Shown here: positions 1 through 5,766 of the stretch, piece after piece | Layout of the letters: every line of letters starts with the position of its first letter | Position numbering within the stretch: position 1 is the stretch's first letter | Assembly (NCBI GenBank): GCA_002399565.1 | Contig: DHDW01000042.1 | Location: forward strand, 24,104-37,030 | Source of the DNA: Bacteroidales bacterium UBA4866 | GTDB lineage: Bacteria > Bacteroidota > Bacteroidia > Bacteroidales > P3 | DNA: 12,927 bases | Direction of reading: 5' to 3' | The notes under the pieces: generated by a model | The model's input: only the letters and a program-made list of their open reading frames with translations | What the model was told of the DNA's origin: nothing | The model's database searches: none | Position numbers and translations under genes: made by a program

Positions 1-30
1 TCTGAATCAGGATTTTCTTGATTAAAGGAT
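1..30 (-). repeat. Dispersed 30-bp intergenic repeat, copy 1
   Basis: Read on the minus strand, this matches 1743-1772 on the plus strand at 27 of 30 positions; both end in CCTGATTCAGA. The two copies are therefore inverted with respect to each other and lie on either side of the ATPase gene. I associate this kind of AATCCTGATTCAG string with intergenic regions in Bacteroidota, but that is recall and was not checked. The copy begins at the window edge and may be longer. Confidence 0.6.
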
Positions 31-81
31 TCTTGCTAAGGCAAGCGGCAAGCCGATGATTCTTGATTGGTTACTTAATTG

Positions 82-124
82 AAATCCTATTAATCTTCAA
101 ATCCTGTAAATCTTGATTCTGATT
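82..124 (+). repeat. Dispersed intergenic repeat, copy 2
   Basis: Starts AAATCCTAT and aligns without gaps to 1732-1774 over 43 bases with roughly four-fifths identity. It belongs to the same family as the repeat at 1-30. It is followed at 131-163 by a short tandem of GTGTAAATT units and a GTGGC tail, another simple motif of non-coding DNA. No reading frame crosses it. Confidence 0.55.
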
Positions 125-186
125 AAAAAAATTCGTGTAAATTTGTGTAAATTTCACTTCGTGGCTCTCGACCTTCGGTCTTCGGG

Positions 187-195
187 TGTGGATAA
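187..195 (-). other. Perfect DnaA-box match
   Basis: The plus strand reads TGTGGATAA, the complement of the DnaA box TTATCCACA. It lies in non-coding DNA downstream of the ATPase gene. A second identical match is at 2670-2678. A single box does not make an origin; this may be chance in AT-rich DNA. Confidence 0.3.
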
Positions 196-242
196 GAAGA
201 AGGAATAGGAAGAATTTACAGATAACAAATTAACAGAAATTA

Positions 243-1517
243 TTAACCATTAATAAACTCCCTCAACTCCCAACCTCTAATATGTTTAATACCATCGTTA
301 ATTGGCAATGAAAAATCATCCAAAGACATAACAACTTTCTCATAATTATCATTAATTGATTTTAAAGGAGCATACTCCCTGTCAATTGTAGTTTTATCAA
401 TCAGCATATAAGCACATTGCAAATAAATTAGCCTGTCATCCTTTTTAGCAACAAAATCAACCTCCTTATTTCTCATCACACCAACCCAAACATCAAAACC
501 ATTGCGTTTCAATTCCAAATAAACCAAGTTCTCAAACATATAACCCGCTCCATAACCAAAGCCAGAGTAGAGATAGTTTTTGTACGCCAAATCATTCACA
601 TAATATTTTGAATTACCAGAAATAATATCCCTGCCCTTAATATCATATCTATCACATTTATGAATAATGAAAGTATCTTCAATGTAACCAATATAATTGT
701 AAATTAAATCATAACTAACACTTCTACCCTGTGATTTGAAAAAATTGTTTATTTTGGACACAGAAATTAAGTTTGAAGCATTATTGACAAGGAAAATAAA
801 AATATCTTCAAGAATTTTAGGTTCACGAATACTGTAACGTTGAATAATATCCCTAAGCAAAACAGTATCCTTAACAGCTGACACATAATTTCTCTTAATC
901 TCCTCACTACCCAGCATAAAAAGCTCAGGCAAACCACCACCATTCAAATACTGCATATAAGACTCCCTGCCAACAACACCATTAGTAACACCCAAAAACT
1001 CCTTATAACTGAAAGGAAAAATCTCAAAACTGATATACCTGCCCGAAAGCAAAGTAGCCAATTCACCAGAAAGCATTTTGGAGTTAGAGCCAGTAATAAA
1101 AACCTCATACTCCTGTGAATAATCTTGCGAAAACGAATTTACAGCCTTTTCCCATTCATCAATCATTTGAATTTCATCAATAAAAATATAAATCTTACCC
1201 TCAACACCCATTTCCTTTCTATACTCCAAAACAATACTATTCAAATCATTGGAAGAAGAAAGAAAATCAAAATCAGAAAATTCCCTGTTAATCAACAAAG
1301 TATTTTCAGCCTTCACACCCCTATCAATCAACTCTTTTGCAATCTGCCTCAAAATATAACTCTTGCCCGTTCTTCTCTGACCAACAAGAACCTTCACAAG
1401 ACGATTGCCAGTATACTCAATAATCTTATCAGTATATTCATTACGTTTAAACCCAAAGTCAAAACTCTTTGAATTCCATAAATTATACTTTTCTAATATT
1501 GCAATTTTTTCGTTCAT
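243..1517 (-). CDS. AAA_14/DUF4143-family ATPase
   Basis: Predicted cytoplasmic P-loop ATPase. With the ATG at 1517 it has 424 residues, normal for the family. Visible parts: Walker A GQRRTGKS at residues 46-53, Walker B IYIFIDEIQ at about 109-117, sensor segment FITGSNSKML at about 140-149, and a candidate arginine finger in ELATLLSGRY. The C-terminal DUF4143 part has a nuclease-like fold signature: ENLVYLEL near 329-336, then EVDFVA, then YLQC, with Gln where active PD-(D/E)xK enzymes usually have Glu. The frame stays open to an ATG at 1553, but a TAnnTTTG promoter motif lies within that extension, so the 12 extra residues are probably not made. The gene stands alone, with no partner in operon. 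These ATPases are common in bacterial genomes and their role is not established; a regulatory or toxin-antitoxin-like role has been proposed for relatives. Family assignment is firm, function is not. Confidence 0.9.
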   Translation of the reverse strand: MNEKIAILEKYNLWNSKSFDFGFKRNEYTDKIIEYTGNRLVKVLVGQRRTGKSYILRQIAKELIDRGVKAENTLLINREFSDFDFLSSSNDLNSIVLEYRKEMGVEGKIYIFIDEIQMIDEWEKAVNSFSQDYSQEYEVFITGSNSKMLSGELATLLSGRYISFEIFPFSYKEFLGVTNGVVGRESYMQYLNGGGLPELFMLGSEEIKRNYVSAVKDTVLLRDIIQRYSIREPKILEDIFIFLVNNASNLISVSKINNFFKSQGRSVSYDLIYNYIGYIEDTFIIHKCDRYDIKGRDIISGNSKYYVNDLAYKNYLYSGFGYGAGYMFENLVYLELKRNGFDVWVGVMRNKEVDFVAKKDDRLIYLQCAYMLIDKTTIDREYAPLKSINDNYEKVVMSLDDFSLPINDGIKHIRGWELREFING

Positions 1518-1570
1518 AGATGAATATTTTGTACAAAAATACATTTTTTTCATTTATAAACGAATATTTT
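1502..1570 (-). promoter_or_regulatory. Paired operator-like repeats around the ATPase promoter
   Basis: Two 29-bp direct repeats at 1502-1530 and 1542-1570 agree at 24 of 29 positions, and most differences are transitions. Each carries a 16-bp near-palindrome: 1549-1564 (minus strand TTCGTTTATAAATGAA, 7 of 8 pairs match) and the weaker 1509-1524 (5 of 8). Their centres are 40 bp apart, about four helical turns. The promoter motif lies between them and the start codon lies inside the proximal copy, a layout suited to repression. The binding protein is unknown; autoregulation is an inference. Confidence 0.5.
1534..1541 (-). promoter_or_regulatory. Bacteroidota -7 promoter motif of the ATPase gene
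   Basis: The minus strand reads TATTTTTG, which fits the Bacteroidota -7 consensus TAnnTTTG. It ends 16 bases before the ATG at 1517, implying a very short leader. No convincing TTG is found about 19 bases upstream. Its position decides the start: an ATG at 1553 or 1544 would lie upstream of, or inside, the promoter. Confidence 0.5.
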
Positions 1571-1654
1571 CACAATTTGTTTCTAATTTTCATTAAACAT
1601 TACACATATAAAGAAAAAAAGAAGAAACAACTCAACACCTCAACACCTAACCAT

Positions 1655-1721
1655 TCACCCCTCATTCCCCTGAAGGGGACTTGGCTGACGAATTCTCTGT
1701 TCCCCTTTAGGGGTTAGGGGT
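1655..1721. repeat. Two GC hairpins forming a larger inverted repeat
   Basis: Two small hairpins stand out in AT-rich DNA: TCCCC-TGAA-GGGGA at 1666-1679 and CCCC-TTTA-GGGG at 1702-1713. With their flanks (ACCCCTCATT and GTTAGGGGT) the two halves also form an imperfect larger inverted repeat around a spacer at about 1680-1700. No T-run follows either hairpin, so they look more like a REP-type intergenic element than a terminator. A frame runs through them, but the peptide is low complexity and not believable. Confidence 0.5.
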
Positions 1722-1731
1722 AATTAAAAAA

Positions 1732-1774
1732 AAATCCTATCAATCCTCAAATCAAGGAAATCCTGATTCAGACA
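1732..1774 (+). repeat. Dispersed intergenic repeat, copy 3
   Basis: Same family as the copies at 1-30 (inverted, 27 of 30 over 1743-1772) and 82-124 (direct). It sits between the GC hairpins and the terminator of the HU-like gene. Confidence 0.55.
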
Positions 1775-1785
1775 AAAAATAAGAC

Positions 1786-1816
1786 ACAAAAAAGGGTGAA
1801 CCAAAAGCCCACCCTT
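1786..1816 (-). terminator. Rho-independent terminator of the HU-like gene
   Basis: On the minus strand a 10-bp stem (AAGGGTGGGC with GTTCACCCTT, two G-T wobbles) closes a five-base loop TTTTG and is followed by a T-run. It lies about 40 bases after the stop codon of the HU-like gene and points in the right direction. Confidence 0.8.
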
Positions 1817-1853
1817 ACAATTAACAATTAATCATTAACAATTAACCATTAAA

Positions 1854-2288
1854 TTACGGATTCACAGGTGCCTCAGGAGTTTCACCAGTTTGAAGACCTT
1901 TAATATTAAGATCTACTTCTGCGAAAGCTACCTTTGACAAAGAATCTTTAAACTTTGTTGAAGGATAGAATCTGCAAGATGCTGCTTTTATGGTTGTAGC
2001 ATCCACTTCTTCTAAAGTTCCCATTGCAGTAGCTTTTATCTTAGGGATAAATGAGCCTAAGATATTAAACTTAACGGCACTACCATTTTGAATATGGCGA
2101 GAGATATTAATCTCCAATGCTTTTAAGCATGCCAAAACATCAGGGTAACTCAATGTGGTACTTTCCACAATCTCTTGACACAACTGGTCAATTGACACAT
2201 CATTTCCACGAAATAAACGTGCGAGGAATTTCATACCTTGATTTTGTCCTGTTACAATCTTCTTTGTAACCTTAATGTATCTAATCAT
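1854..2288 (-). CDS. HU-related histone-like DNA-binding protein
   Basis: A 144-residue protein of the Bacteroidota HU-related (histone-like) family, longer than classical HU (about 90 aa). It opens with MIRYIKVTKKIVTGQNQ, then a helical part with the DVSIDQLCQEIVESTTLSYPD segment (about 30-50) and the HU-like ISRHIQNGSAVKFNILGSFIPKI stretch (about 62-84) leading into the DNA-binding arms. The last 15 residues, rich in Pro, Gly and Glu, look like a disordered tail. The expected role is nucleoid-type DNA binding and bending in the cytoplasm. It has its own promoter motif about 108 bases upstream and its own terminator. It is transcribed divergently from the HTH-VirE pair, and HU-related proteins often accompany VirE-type genes in this phylum (recall, not checked). 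Family call is confident; the specific role is inferred. Confidence 0.85.
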   Translation of the reverse strand: MIRYIKVTKKIVTGQNQGMKFLARLFRGNDVSIDQLCQEIVESTTLSYPDVLACLKALEINISRHIQNGSAVKFNILGSFIPKIKATAMGTLEEVDATTIKAASCRFYPSTKFKDSLSKVAFAEVDLNIKGLQTGETPEAPVNP

Positions 2289-2395
2289 AATCTCAAACAG
2301 TTTTAGCCTATACCTACTGCAAAAGGTTCTAATGAATAAATTAATTTAAGTAGTTCAGTAACTCAGTAACTCTAAGTCTCCATTCAACCACAATA

Positions 2396-2403
2396 CAAAG
2401 ATA
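2396..2403 (-). promoter_or_regulatory. Promoter motif of the HU-like gene
   Basis: The minus strand reads TATCTTTG, identical to the motif before the restriction operon at 5696-5703. It gives a leader of roughly 100 bases. No TTG lies at the usual distance upstream; the nearest is 28 bases away. Confidence 0.45.
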
Positions 2404-2720
2404 CAAAAAATATCATTATATATCTATAAAACAACATTATAGACCTCATTTGAATTGTCTTGAATACCTTTGAATTAAAATAACTTGACAAAATAATACA
2501 ATTTTATTATAAATAATATTGCTTATCTGATAAGTTAGAATATTTATTTATCCCTCAATTTTTATGTTATAAAGACACAATAGAATATGATAATGTATTC
2601 AAGATTAATAATTCATATACCAACTTTTAATTCTTAAGATGAGTAAATTACAAAGTTAGTAACAACATGTGTGGATAACTTTCTTTTTTTTATATGTTCA
2701 GCCAATAACTAATTGATAAA

Positions 2721-2736
2721 TAAATTTGTAATTTTG
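2721..2736 (+). promoter_or_regulatory. Tandem promoter motifs for the HTH-VirE pair
   Basis: Two back-to-back matches to TAnnTTTG, TAAATTTG at 2721-2728 and TAATTTTG at 2729-2736. They are the only exact matches I found on this strand in the 150 bases before the HTH gene. Neither has a well-placed TTG at -33, and chance matches are expected in such AT-rich DNA. Confidence 0.3.
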
Positions 2737-2821
2737 TGAATGTTGATAATCAAAGATATGTAATTTGATTTTTCGAGTTCAGATTTGACATTTTGGAAGT
2801 TTGTGAATCTTTAATCTAAAG

Positions 2822-2840
2822 TTTATCTATTAAAGATAAA
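2822..2840 (+). promoter_or_regulatory. Operator-like inverted repeat before the HTH gene
   Basis: Perfect 7-bp arms TTTATCT and AGATAAA are separated by ATTAA. The site lies 35 bases before the first possible start of the HTH gene. Its half-site resembles that of the palindrome at 2522-2534 (CTTATC/GATAAG), so one protein, perhaps the HTH product, could bind both. No T-run follows, so it is not a terminator. Confidence 0.4.
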
Positions 2841-2874
2841 TTAAACAAAAGTTAAAGACAAAATAAAGATTTAA

Positions 2875-3123
2875 TTGGATAAATATCAGAAACATATCGA
2901 CAAAAAGATTGAAAATTTTAAAAAATCCCATAATATTATGATACAAGAAAGTAAGATACCCAAATACACACAAAAAGATGTATTAAGGATAATGCAAATT
3001 TCTCAAGCAACCCTCTATCGTTTGAGAAAGAAACACGGCCTTTTGACCCAAAACGTCAAAAGAAGATACACCGAAGAAGAGATAGAGGAAATTAGTAACA
3101 TTATAATTAACGAAAACAAATAA
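2875..3123 (+). CDS. Small helix-turn-helix DNA-binding protein
   Basis: 82 codons from a TTG at 2875, which directly follows an in-frame stop, or 61 from the ATG at 2938; the start is unsettled. The core YTQKDVLRIMQISQATLYRL (residues 31-50 in the long form) is a helix-turn-helix with the pattern of MerR/excisionase-type winged domains: entry helix, turn at QISQ, recognition helix ATLYRLRKKH. A charged tail TEEEIEEISNIIIN suggests a C-terminal helix. It ends four bases before the VirE-type gene, so the two are almost certainly co-transcribed. A regulator or excisionase-like factor for the element is the natural reading. An operator-like repeat lies just upstream, consistent with autoregulation. 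The specific family is not recognised. Confidence 0.65.
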   Translation: MDKYQKHIDKKIENFKKSHNIMIQESKIPKYTQKDVLRIMQISQATLYRLRKKHGLLTQNVKRRYTEEEIEEISNIIINENK

Positions 3124-3127
3124 GCTT

Positions 3128-5188
3128 ATGGAACAAATTACAATTTTTAATAACCTTACAAGCTCCCCATACATTGATATAGATTGGCTTGACTTAGTTG
3201 CAGACATCAAATCTAACAACTATAAAGAAACAGTATTGGATTTAAGAGAAGCCAAAAGCAATGGCGACAAAGAAAGCTATGAAAGACTCAAGAAAAGCTT
3301 GCAGTCATTCACCTATAGTTCAACCTTCAAAAACAGAAGGAGAAAAGAATATATAGAGGAATTTCAATATATAGTAGGAATAGACCTTGACCATGTGGGA
3401 GATGAAGAAAGGATAAATGAAATATGCACCTTGCTAAAAGATGACAAGCATACATTTGCATTCTTTATTTCTCCAAGTGGGGATGGAATTAAAATTTTCT
3501 ACAGATTGAAAAAAGAAGAAAAGGTTGATAAATTTCTTAATGACAAAAACTATGATGCCTTAGCTCAATATTATGCACAAAAGTTTGAGCAGGCAAACAA
3601 CTATGTTAAAGAGAAATACAATGTTGTTGGCGACCCACAAGTTAAGGATATAACAAGGCTTTGTTTCGTTAGCTACGACCCAAACGCCTATCTTAATTTT
3701 GAAGCAAAACCTTTAGACATTACCAACAAAGAATTGAATTTATTATACGATGAAACCCTGATAACTCACCCCAATCAAAAAGGCAATAGGAATAACTCGT
3801 TATATTACTTCAGCCAAAACGCCTTTTCAAAAGGACACGATAAAGCTGTTGTTTTTGATTTCTGTTTGGATAAATATTCCGATTTAGATTATGATGAAAT
3901 AAAAACCACTTTCAATTCAGCTTACAAGTCCAAAAAAGCAGGTAATAGAGAAAAGAGCACTAAAGAAAAGCCAAAGAAGACTGATGAAATAACCAATGAC
4001 CAAATTAGAGAGTTGTTTAAAAAGCGATTTGATATAAGAAATAACATTGTAACAAATTGCTTTGAAGTGTTGGATAAGAAAGATAAGAATCCAAAATGGA
4101 AAATGTATGAAGAAATAATATGTAACACCATTCAAACATACATAACAGACCAGTTGCCCATAGCAAGAAGAATAAATGTTGAGAAGATAATGCAAACAAC
4201 AGCGGTGAAAGAATATGATCCCTTTATAGAAAAGCTCAATTCACTTCCAGAGTGGGACAAGAAAGACCATATAGGAGAATTAGCCAGCACCATCAAAACC
4301 ACCAATGAAGACCTATGGGCAAAAGACCTAAAGAAATTTATGGTAGCAATTGTATCCTCACTCCTAATAGAAAAAGCAGTAAATCACTACTGCCTTGTTA
4401 TAACAGGAAAAGAAGGAATAGGTAAAACAACGTGGATAAAAAACCTTGTACCCCCAGAATGGCAAGAACACTTCACCGATAGCCCTTTAGACCTTAAGCA
4501 CAAAGACACCAACTTCAAACTAAGTCAAAATGTGCTAATTAGCATAGAAGAACTATCACGCTACACCACCAATGACATAAACCTTATCAAAGAACTCCTA
4601 ACAAGAGCAAGCATACAAGAAAGAGTACATTTTGGGAAAAATCAGAAAAAATTCCCAAGAAGAGCCTCCTTTATAGCAACCCTCAATGATAAACAATTCC
4701 TTTTAGGAGAAGAAGGCGAAAGAAGATTTTGGGCACACGAAGCCTTAGAGATAGACTACACCAAGCAAATAAATCTTGACCAAGTCTATGCTCAAGCCTT
4801 AGCCCTACAAAAAGAAGGCTTTGTATATTGGGAAACCAAAGAAGAAATTGCACGTAGAAGACTAGAAAACAGTAAATACGTTCAAGTAAGTCTAACAAAG
4901 GAGTTAATACTAAAATACTTTAAACTACCATCAACAAAACCATCACTATTAAGAGTAGAAAAAGCAGAGTTTTATTCCTGTTCCGATATAATGCAAGATA
5001 TAACATACAACATCTCGTACAGCAATAAAGAAATCACAACAGTAAAGATAGGCAAAGAGTTATCAAAACTCAATCCAAGAACTAAAATGTCAAATGGCAT
5101 CAAAAGATACCTGTTAGTTAAGAAAGAAAATTATGAAATAGCAAAAGAAAAAGAGGTGGACTTTGATGAAATTGAAAATGTGGTTTAA
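3128..5188 (+). CDS. VirE-type primase-helicase (VirE_N plus VirE ATPase)
   Basis: 686 residues with two modules. The N-terminal half (about 25-190) matches the BT4734/VirE_N domain, related to archaeo-eukaryotic primases: metal-binding DxD in IVGIDLDH (D86, D88), the SPSGDGIK motif at 115-122, and GDPQVKDITRLCF at 168-180. A charged, Lys-rich linker at about 268-290 leads to the VirE helicase/ATPase part: Walker A GKEGIGKTT at 427-435, Walker B VLISIEEL at 469-476, sensor ATLND at 517-521, and Arg pair R532/R533. Such proteins are replication or maintenance factors of phage satellites and genomic islands; the name comes from virulence-associated genes and does not show a role in virulence. 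It overlaps no gene and follows the HTH gene by four bases. All key residues look intact. The 3' half of the coding strand is unusually C-rich against the restriction genes downstream (19 C to 9 G in 4441-4500), hinting at a separate origin. Confidence 0.88.
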   Translation: MEQITIFNNLTSSPYIDIDWLDLVADIKSNNYKETVLDLREAKSNGDKESYERLKKSLQSFTYSSTFKNRRRKEYIEEFQYIVGIDLDHVGDEERINEICTLLKDDKHTFAFFISPSGDGIKIFYRLKKEEKVDKFLNDKNYDALAQYYAQKFEQANNYVKEKYNVVGDPQVKDITRLCFVSYDPNAYLNFEAKPLDITNKELNLLYDETLITHPNQKGNRNNSLYYFSQNAFSKGHDKAVVFDFCLDKYSDLDYDEIKTTFNSAYKSKKAGNREKSTKEKPKKTDEITNDQIRELFKKRFDIRNNIVTNCFEVLDKKDKNPKWKMYEEIICNTIQTYITDQLPIARRINVEKIMQTTAVKEYDPFIEKLNSLPEWDKKDHIGELASTIKTTNEDLWAKDLKKFMVAIVSSLLIEKAVNHYCLVITGKEGIGKTTWIKNLVPPEWQEHFTDSPLDLKHKDTNFKLSQNVLISIEELSRYTTNDINLIKELLTRASIQERVHFGKNQKKFPRRASFIATLNDKQFLLGEEGERRFWAHEALEIDYTKQINLDQVYAQALALQKEGFVYWETKEEIARRRLENSKYVQVSLTKELILKYFKLPSTKPSLLRVEKAEFYSCSDIMQDITYNISYSNKEITTVKIGKELSKLNPRTKMSNGIKRYLLVKKENYEIAKEKEVDFDEIENVV

Positions 5189-5215
5189 TAGTATGATTTA
5201 TATAAAGTTATAGCA

Positions 5216-5350
5216 GTTTTGGTAGGAGTAGTAGGAGTAAAAAGTGAATTTTAAAAGTTATACGCAATTTAAAAACCATAAACGTTTTTTGAGCATAATT
5301 GTTAGAGAGTTTCTAAAAATGCAAATTTACCCCTCCTACCCCTACAAAAC
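5216..5350 (+). repeat. Long-range inverted repeat after the VirE-type gene
   Basis: Arm 5216-5240 contains two copies of GTAGGAGTA in tandem. Arm 5327-5350, read in complement, matches it at 21 of 24 positions with one single-base gap; similarity weakens beyond that. The 86-base interior is AT-rich. In RNA the arms would fold into a stem of about 24 bp. Possible roles: a structured 3' end, a regulatory RNA, or a binding or priming site for the upstream primase. None can be proven from sequence. Confidence 0.6.
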
Positions 5351-5437
5351 ACCTCCTAATAAACTACATATCAACAAACAACACGATAAACCAAAACCCA
5401 ATTTACCCCTACTGATTACCACTAAAAAAAACCTTTG

Positions 5438-5542
5438 CTAACTCCTTATTCTATTTTGCTAACTCCTTATTCTAATTTACTAACTCCTTATTCTAATTTG
5501 CTAACTCCTTATTCTATTTTACTAACTCCTTATTCTAATTTG
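5438..5542 (+). repeat. Five tandem 21-bp repeats
   Basis: Five exact-length head-to-tail units start at 5438, 5459, 5480, 5501 and 5522. Each has CTAACTCCTTATTCTA as a constant part followed by TTTTR or ATTTR. The last base alternates G, A, G, A, G and the variable W reads T, A, A, T, A. There are no spacers of unique sequence, so this is a tandem repeat and not a CRISPR. The 21-bp period is two helical turns. The last unit doubles as the left arm of a terminator. Confidence 0.9.
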
Positions 5543-5565
5543 CTGAAATAAGGAGTTATTTTTTT
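5523..5565 (+). terminator. Terminator built from the last tandem repeat
   Basis: TAACTCCTTATT (5523-5534) pairs perfectly with AATAAGGAGTTA (5547-5558) around a 12-base loop, followed by seven T. It would end transcription from the HTH-VirE side before the restriction operon. Each of the four upstream repeats holds the same 12-base left arm, so alternative hairpins with longer loops are possible. Confidence 0.75.
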
Positions 5566-5674
5566 GCTTAGTATTTTAATATCCAATTACTAAAGCATCA
5601 TTATATCAATCGCTCCAATTTCAGATTAATTAAAGTCATTCAACCAATTAAATTATCTTTTTCCTTTTTTAGAG

Positions 5675-5703
5675 TTGTAATTAAATTATTCTTATTATCT
5701 TTG
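5675..5703 (+). promoter_or_regulatory. Promoter of the restriction-modification operon
   Basis: TTG at 5675-5677, 18 bases, then TATCTTTG at 5696-5703. This fits the Bacteroidota pattern TTG-(about 19)-TAnnTTTG and is the best promoter in the window. Transcription should begin near 5710, about 55 bases before the M-S start codon. No operator-like palindrome is seen around it. Confidence 0.65.
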
Positions 5704-5766
5704 AGGATTCAAAACAATTCAATTAAATAAATAACCTATCAAATCAACTAAATTTTAATAGTAAAT

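Larger units (their letters stand above)
2289..2874. other. Gene-free divergent regulatory region, possible origin
   Basis: 586 bases with no credible gene, between the HU-like gene (-) and the HTH gene (+). Contents: a perfect 2x8-bp tandem repeat at 2356-2371; the HU promoter motif at 2396-2403; three TTGAAT units exactly 10 bp apart (2450, 2460, 2470); TTGACA-17 bp-TATAAA at 2485-2513; a palindrome CTTATC-T-GATAAG at 2522-2534; a perfect DnaA box at 2670-2678; TAnnTTTG motifs at 2721-2736; and an inverted repeat at 2822-2840. Phased repeats, a DnaA box and high AT content beside a primase-helicase gene would suit an element origin, but that is conjecture. Confidence 0.4.
5189..5766. other. 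Gene-free region with structured repeats
   Basis: 578 bases between the VirE-type gene and the restriction operon. From left to right: a long inverted repeat (5216-5350), a featureless A/C-rich stretch, the five-fold 21-bp repeat and terminator (5438-5565), about 110 AT-rich bases in which I see nothing, and the restriction operon promoter (5675-5703). A GTG-started frame at 5244-5441 crosses the inverted repeat but has no protein-like features and I do not call it. Confidence 0.6.

Noticed and set aside
150..186. Terminator for the ATPase gene in the CTTCGTGG...TTCGGG segment
   Set aside because: Only very short stems (GACC-TTC-GGTC) and no T-run on the minus strand; not convincing.
1518..1553. 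N-terminal extension of the ATPase to the ATG at 1553
   Set aside because: The extension overlaps the -7 promoter motif and the distal repeat, so it would not be on the transcript started there.
1666..1713. Bidirectional terminator from the two GC hairpins
   Set aside because: Stems of four or five pairs with no T-run on either side; a REP-like element fits better.
1520..1717. Small plus-strand gene over the ATPase promoter and GC hairpins
   Set aside because: The frame starts inside the operator-like repeat and translates intergenic hairpins; no protein-like features.
3917..4195. Minus-strand hydrophobic reading frames opposite the VirE-type gene
   Set aside because: Antisense of Lys/Asn-rich coding sequence gives Phe/Leu-rich frames; the plus-strand gene has intact motifs throughout.
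5244..5441. 65-codon gene with GTG start preceded by AGGAG
   Set aside because: It runs through the long inverted repeat, has low-complexity content (Pro, Lys, Asn) and no recognisable domain. The AGGAG belongs to the repeat itself, and this phylum makes little use of such sites.
5438..5542. CRISPR array
   Set aside because: The 21-bp units are directly adjacent with no unique spacers and no cas genes nearby; it is a tandem repeat.
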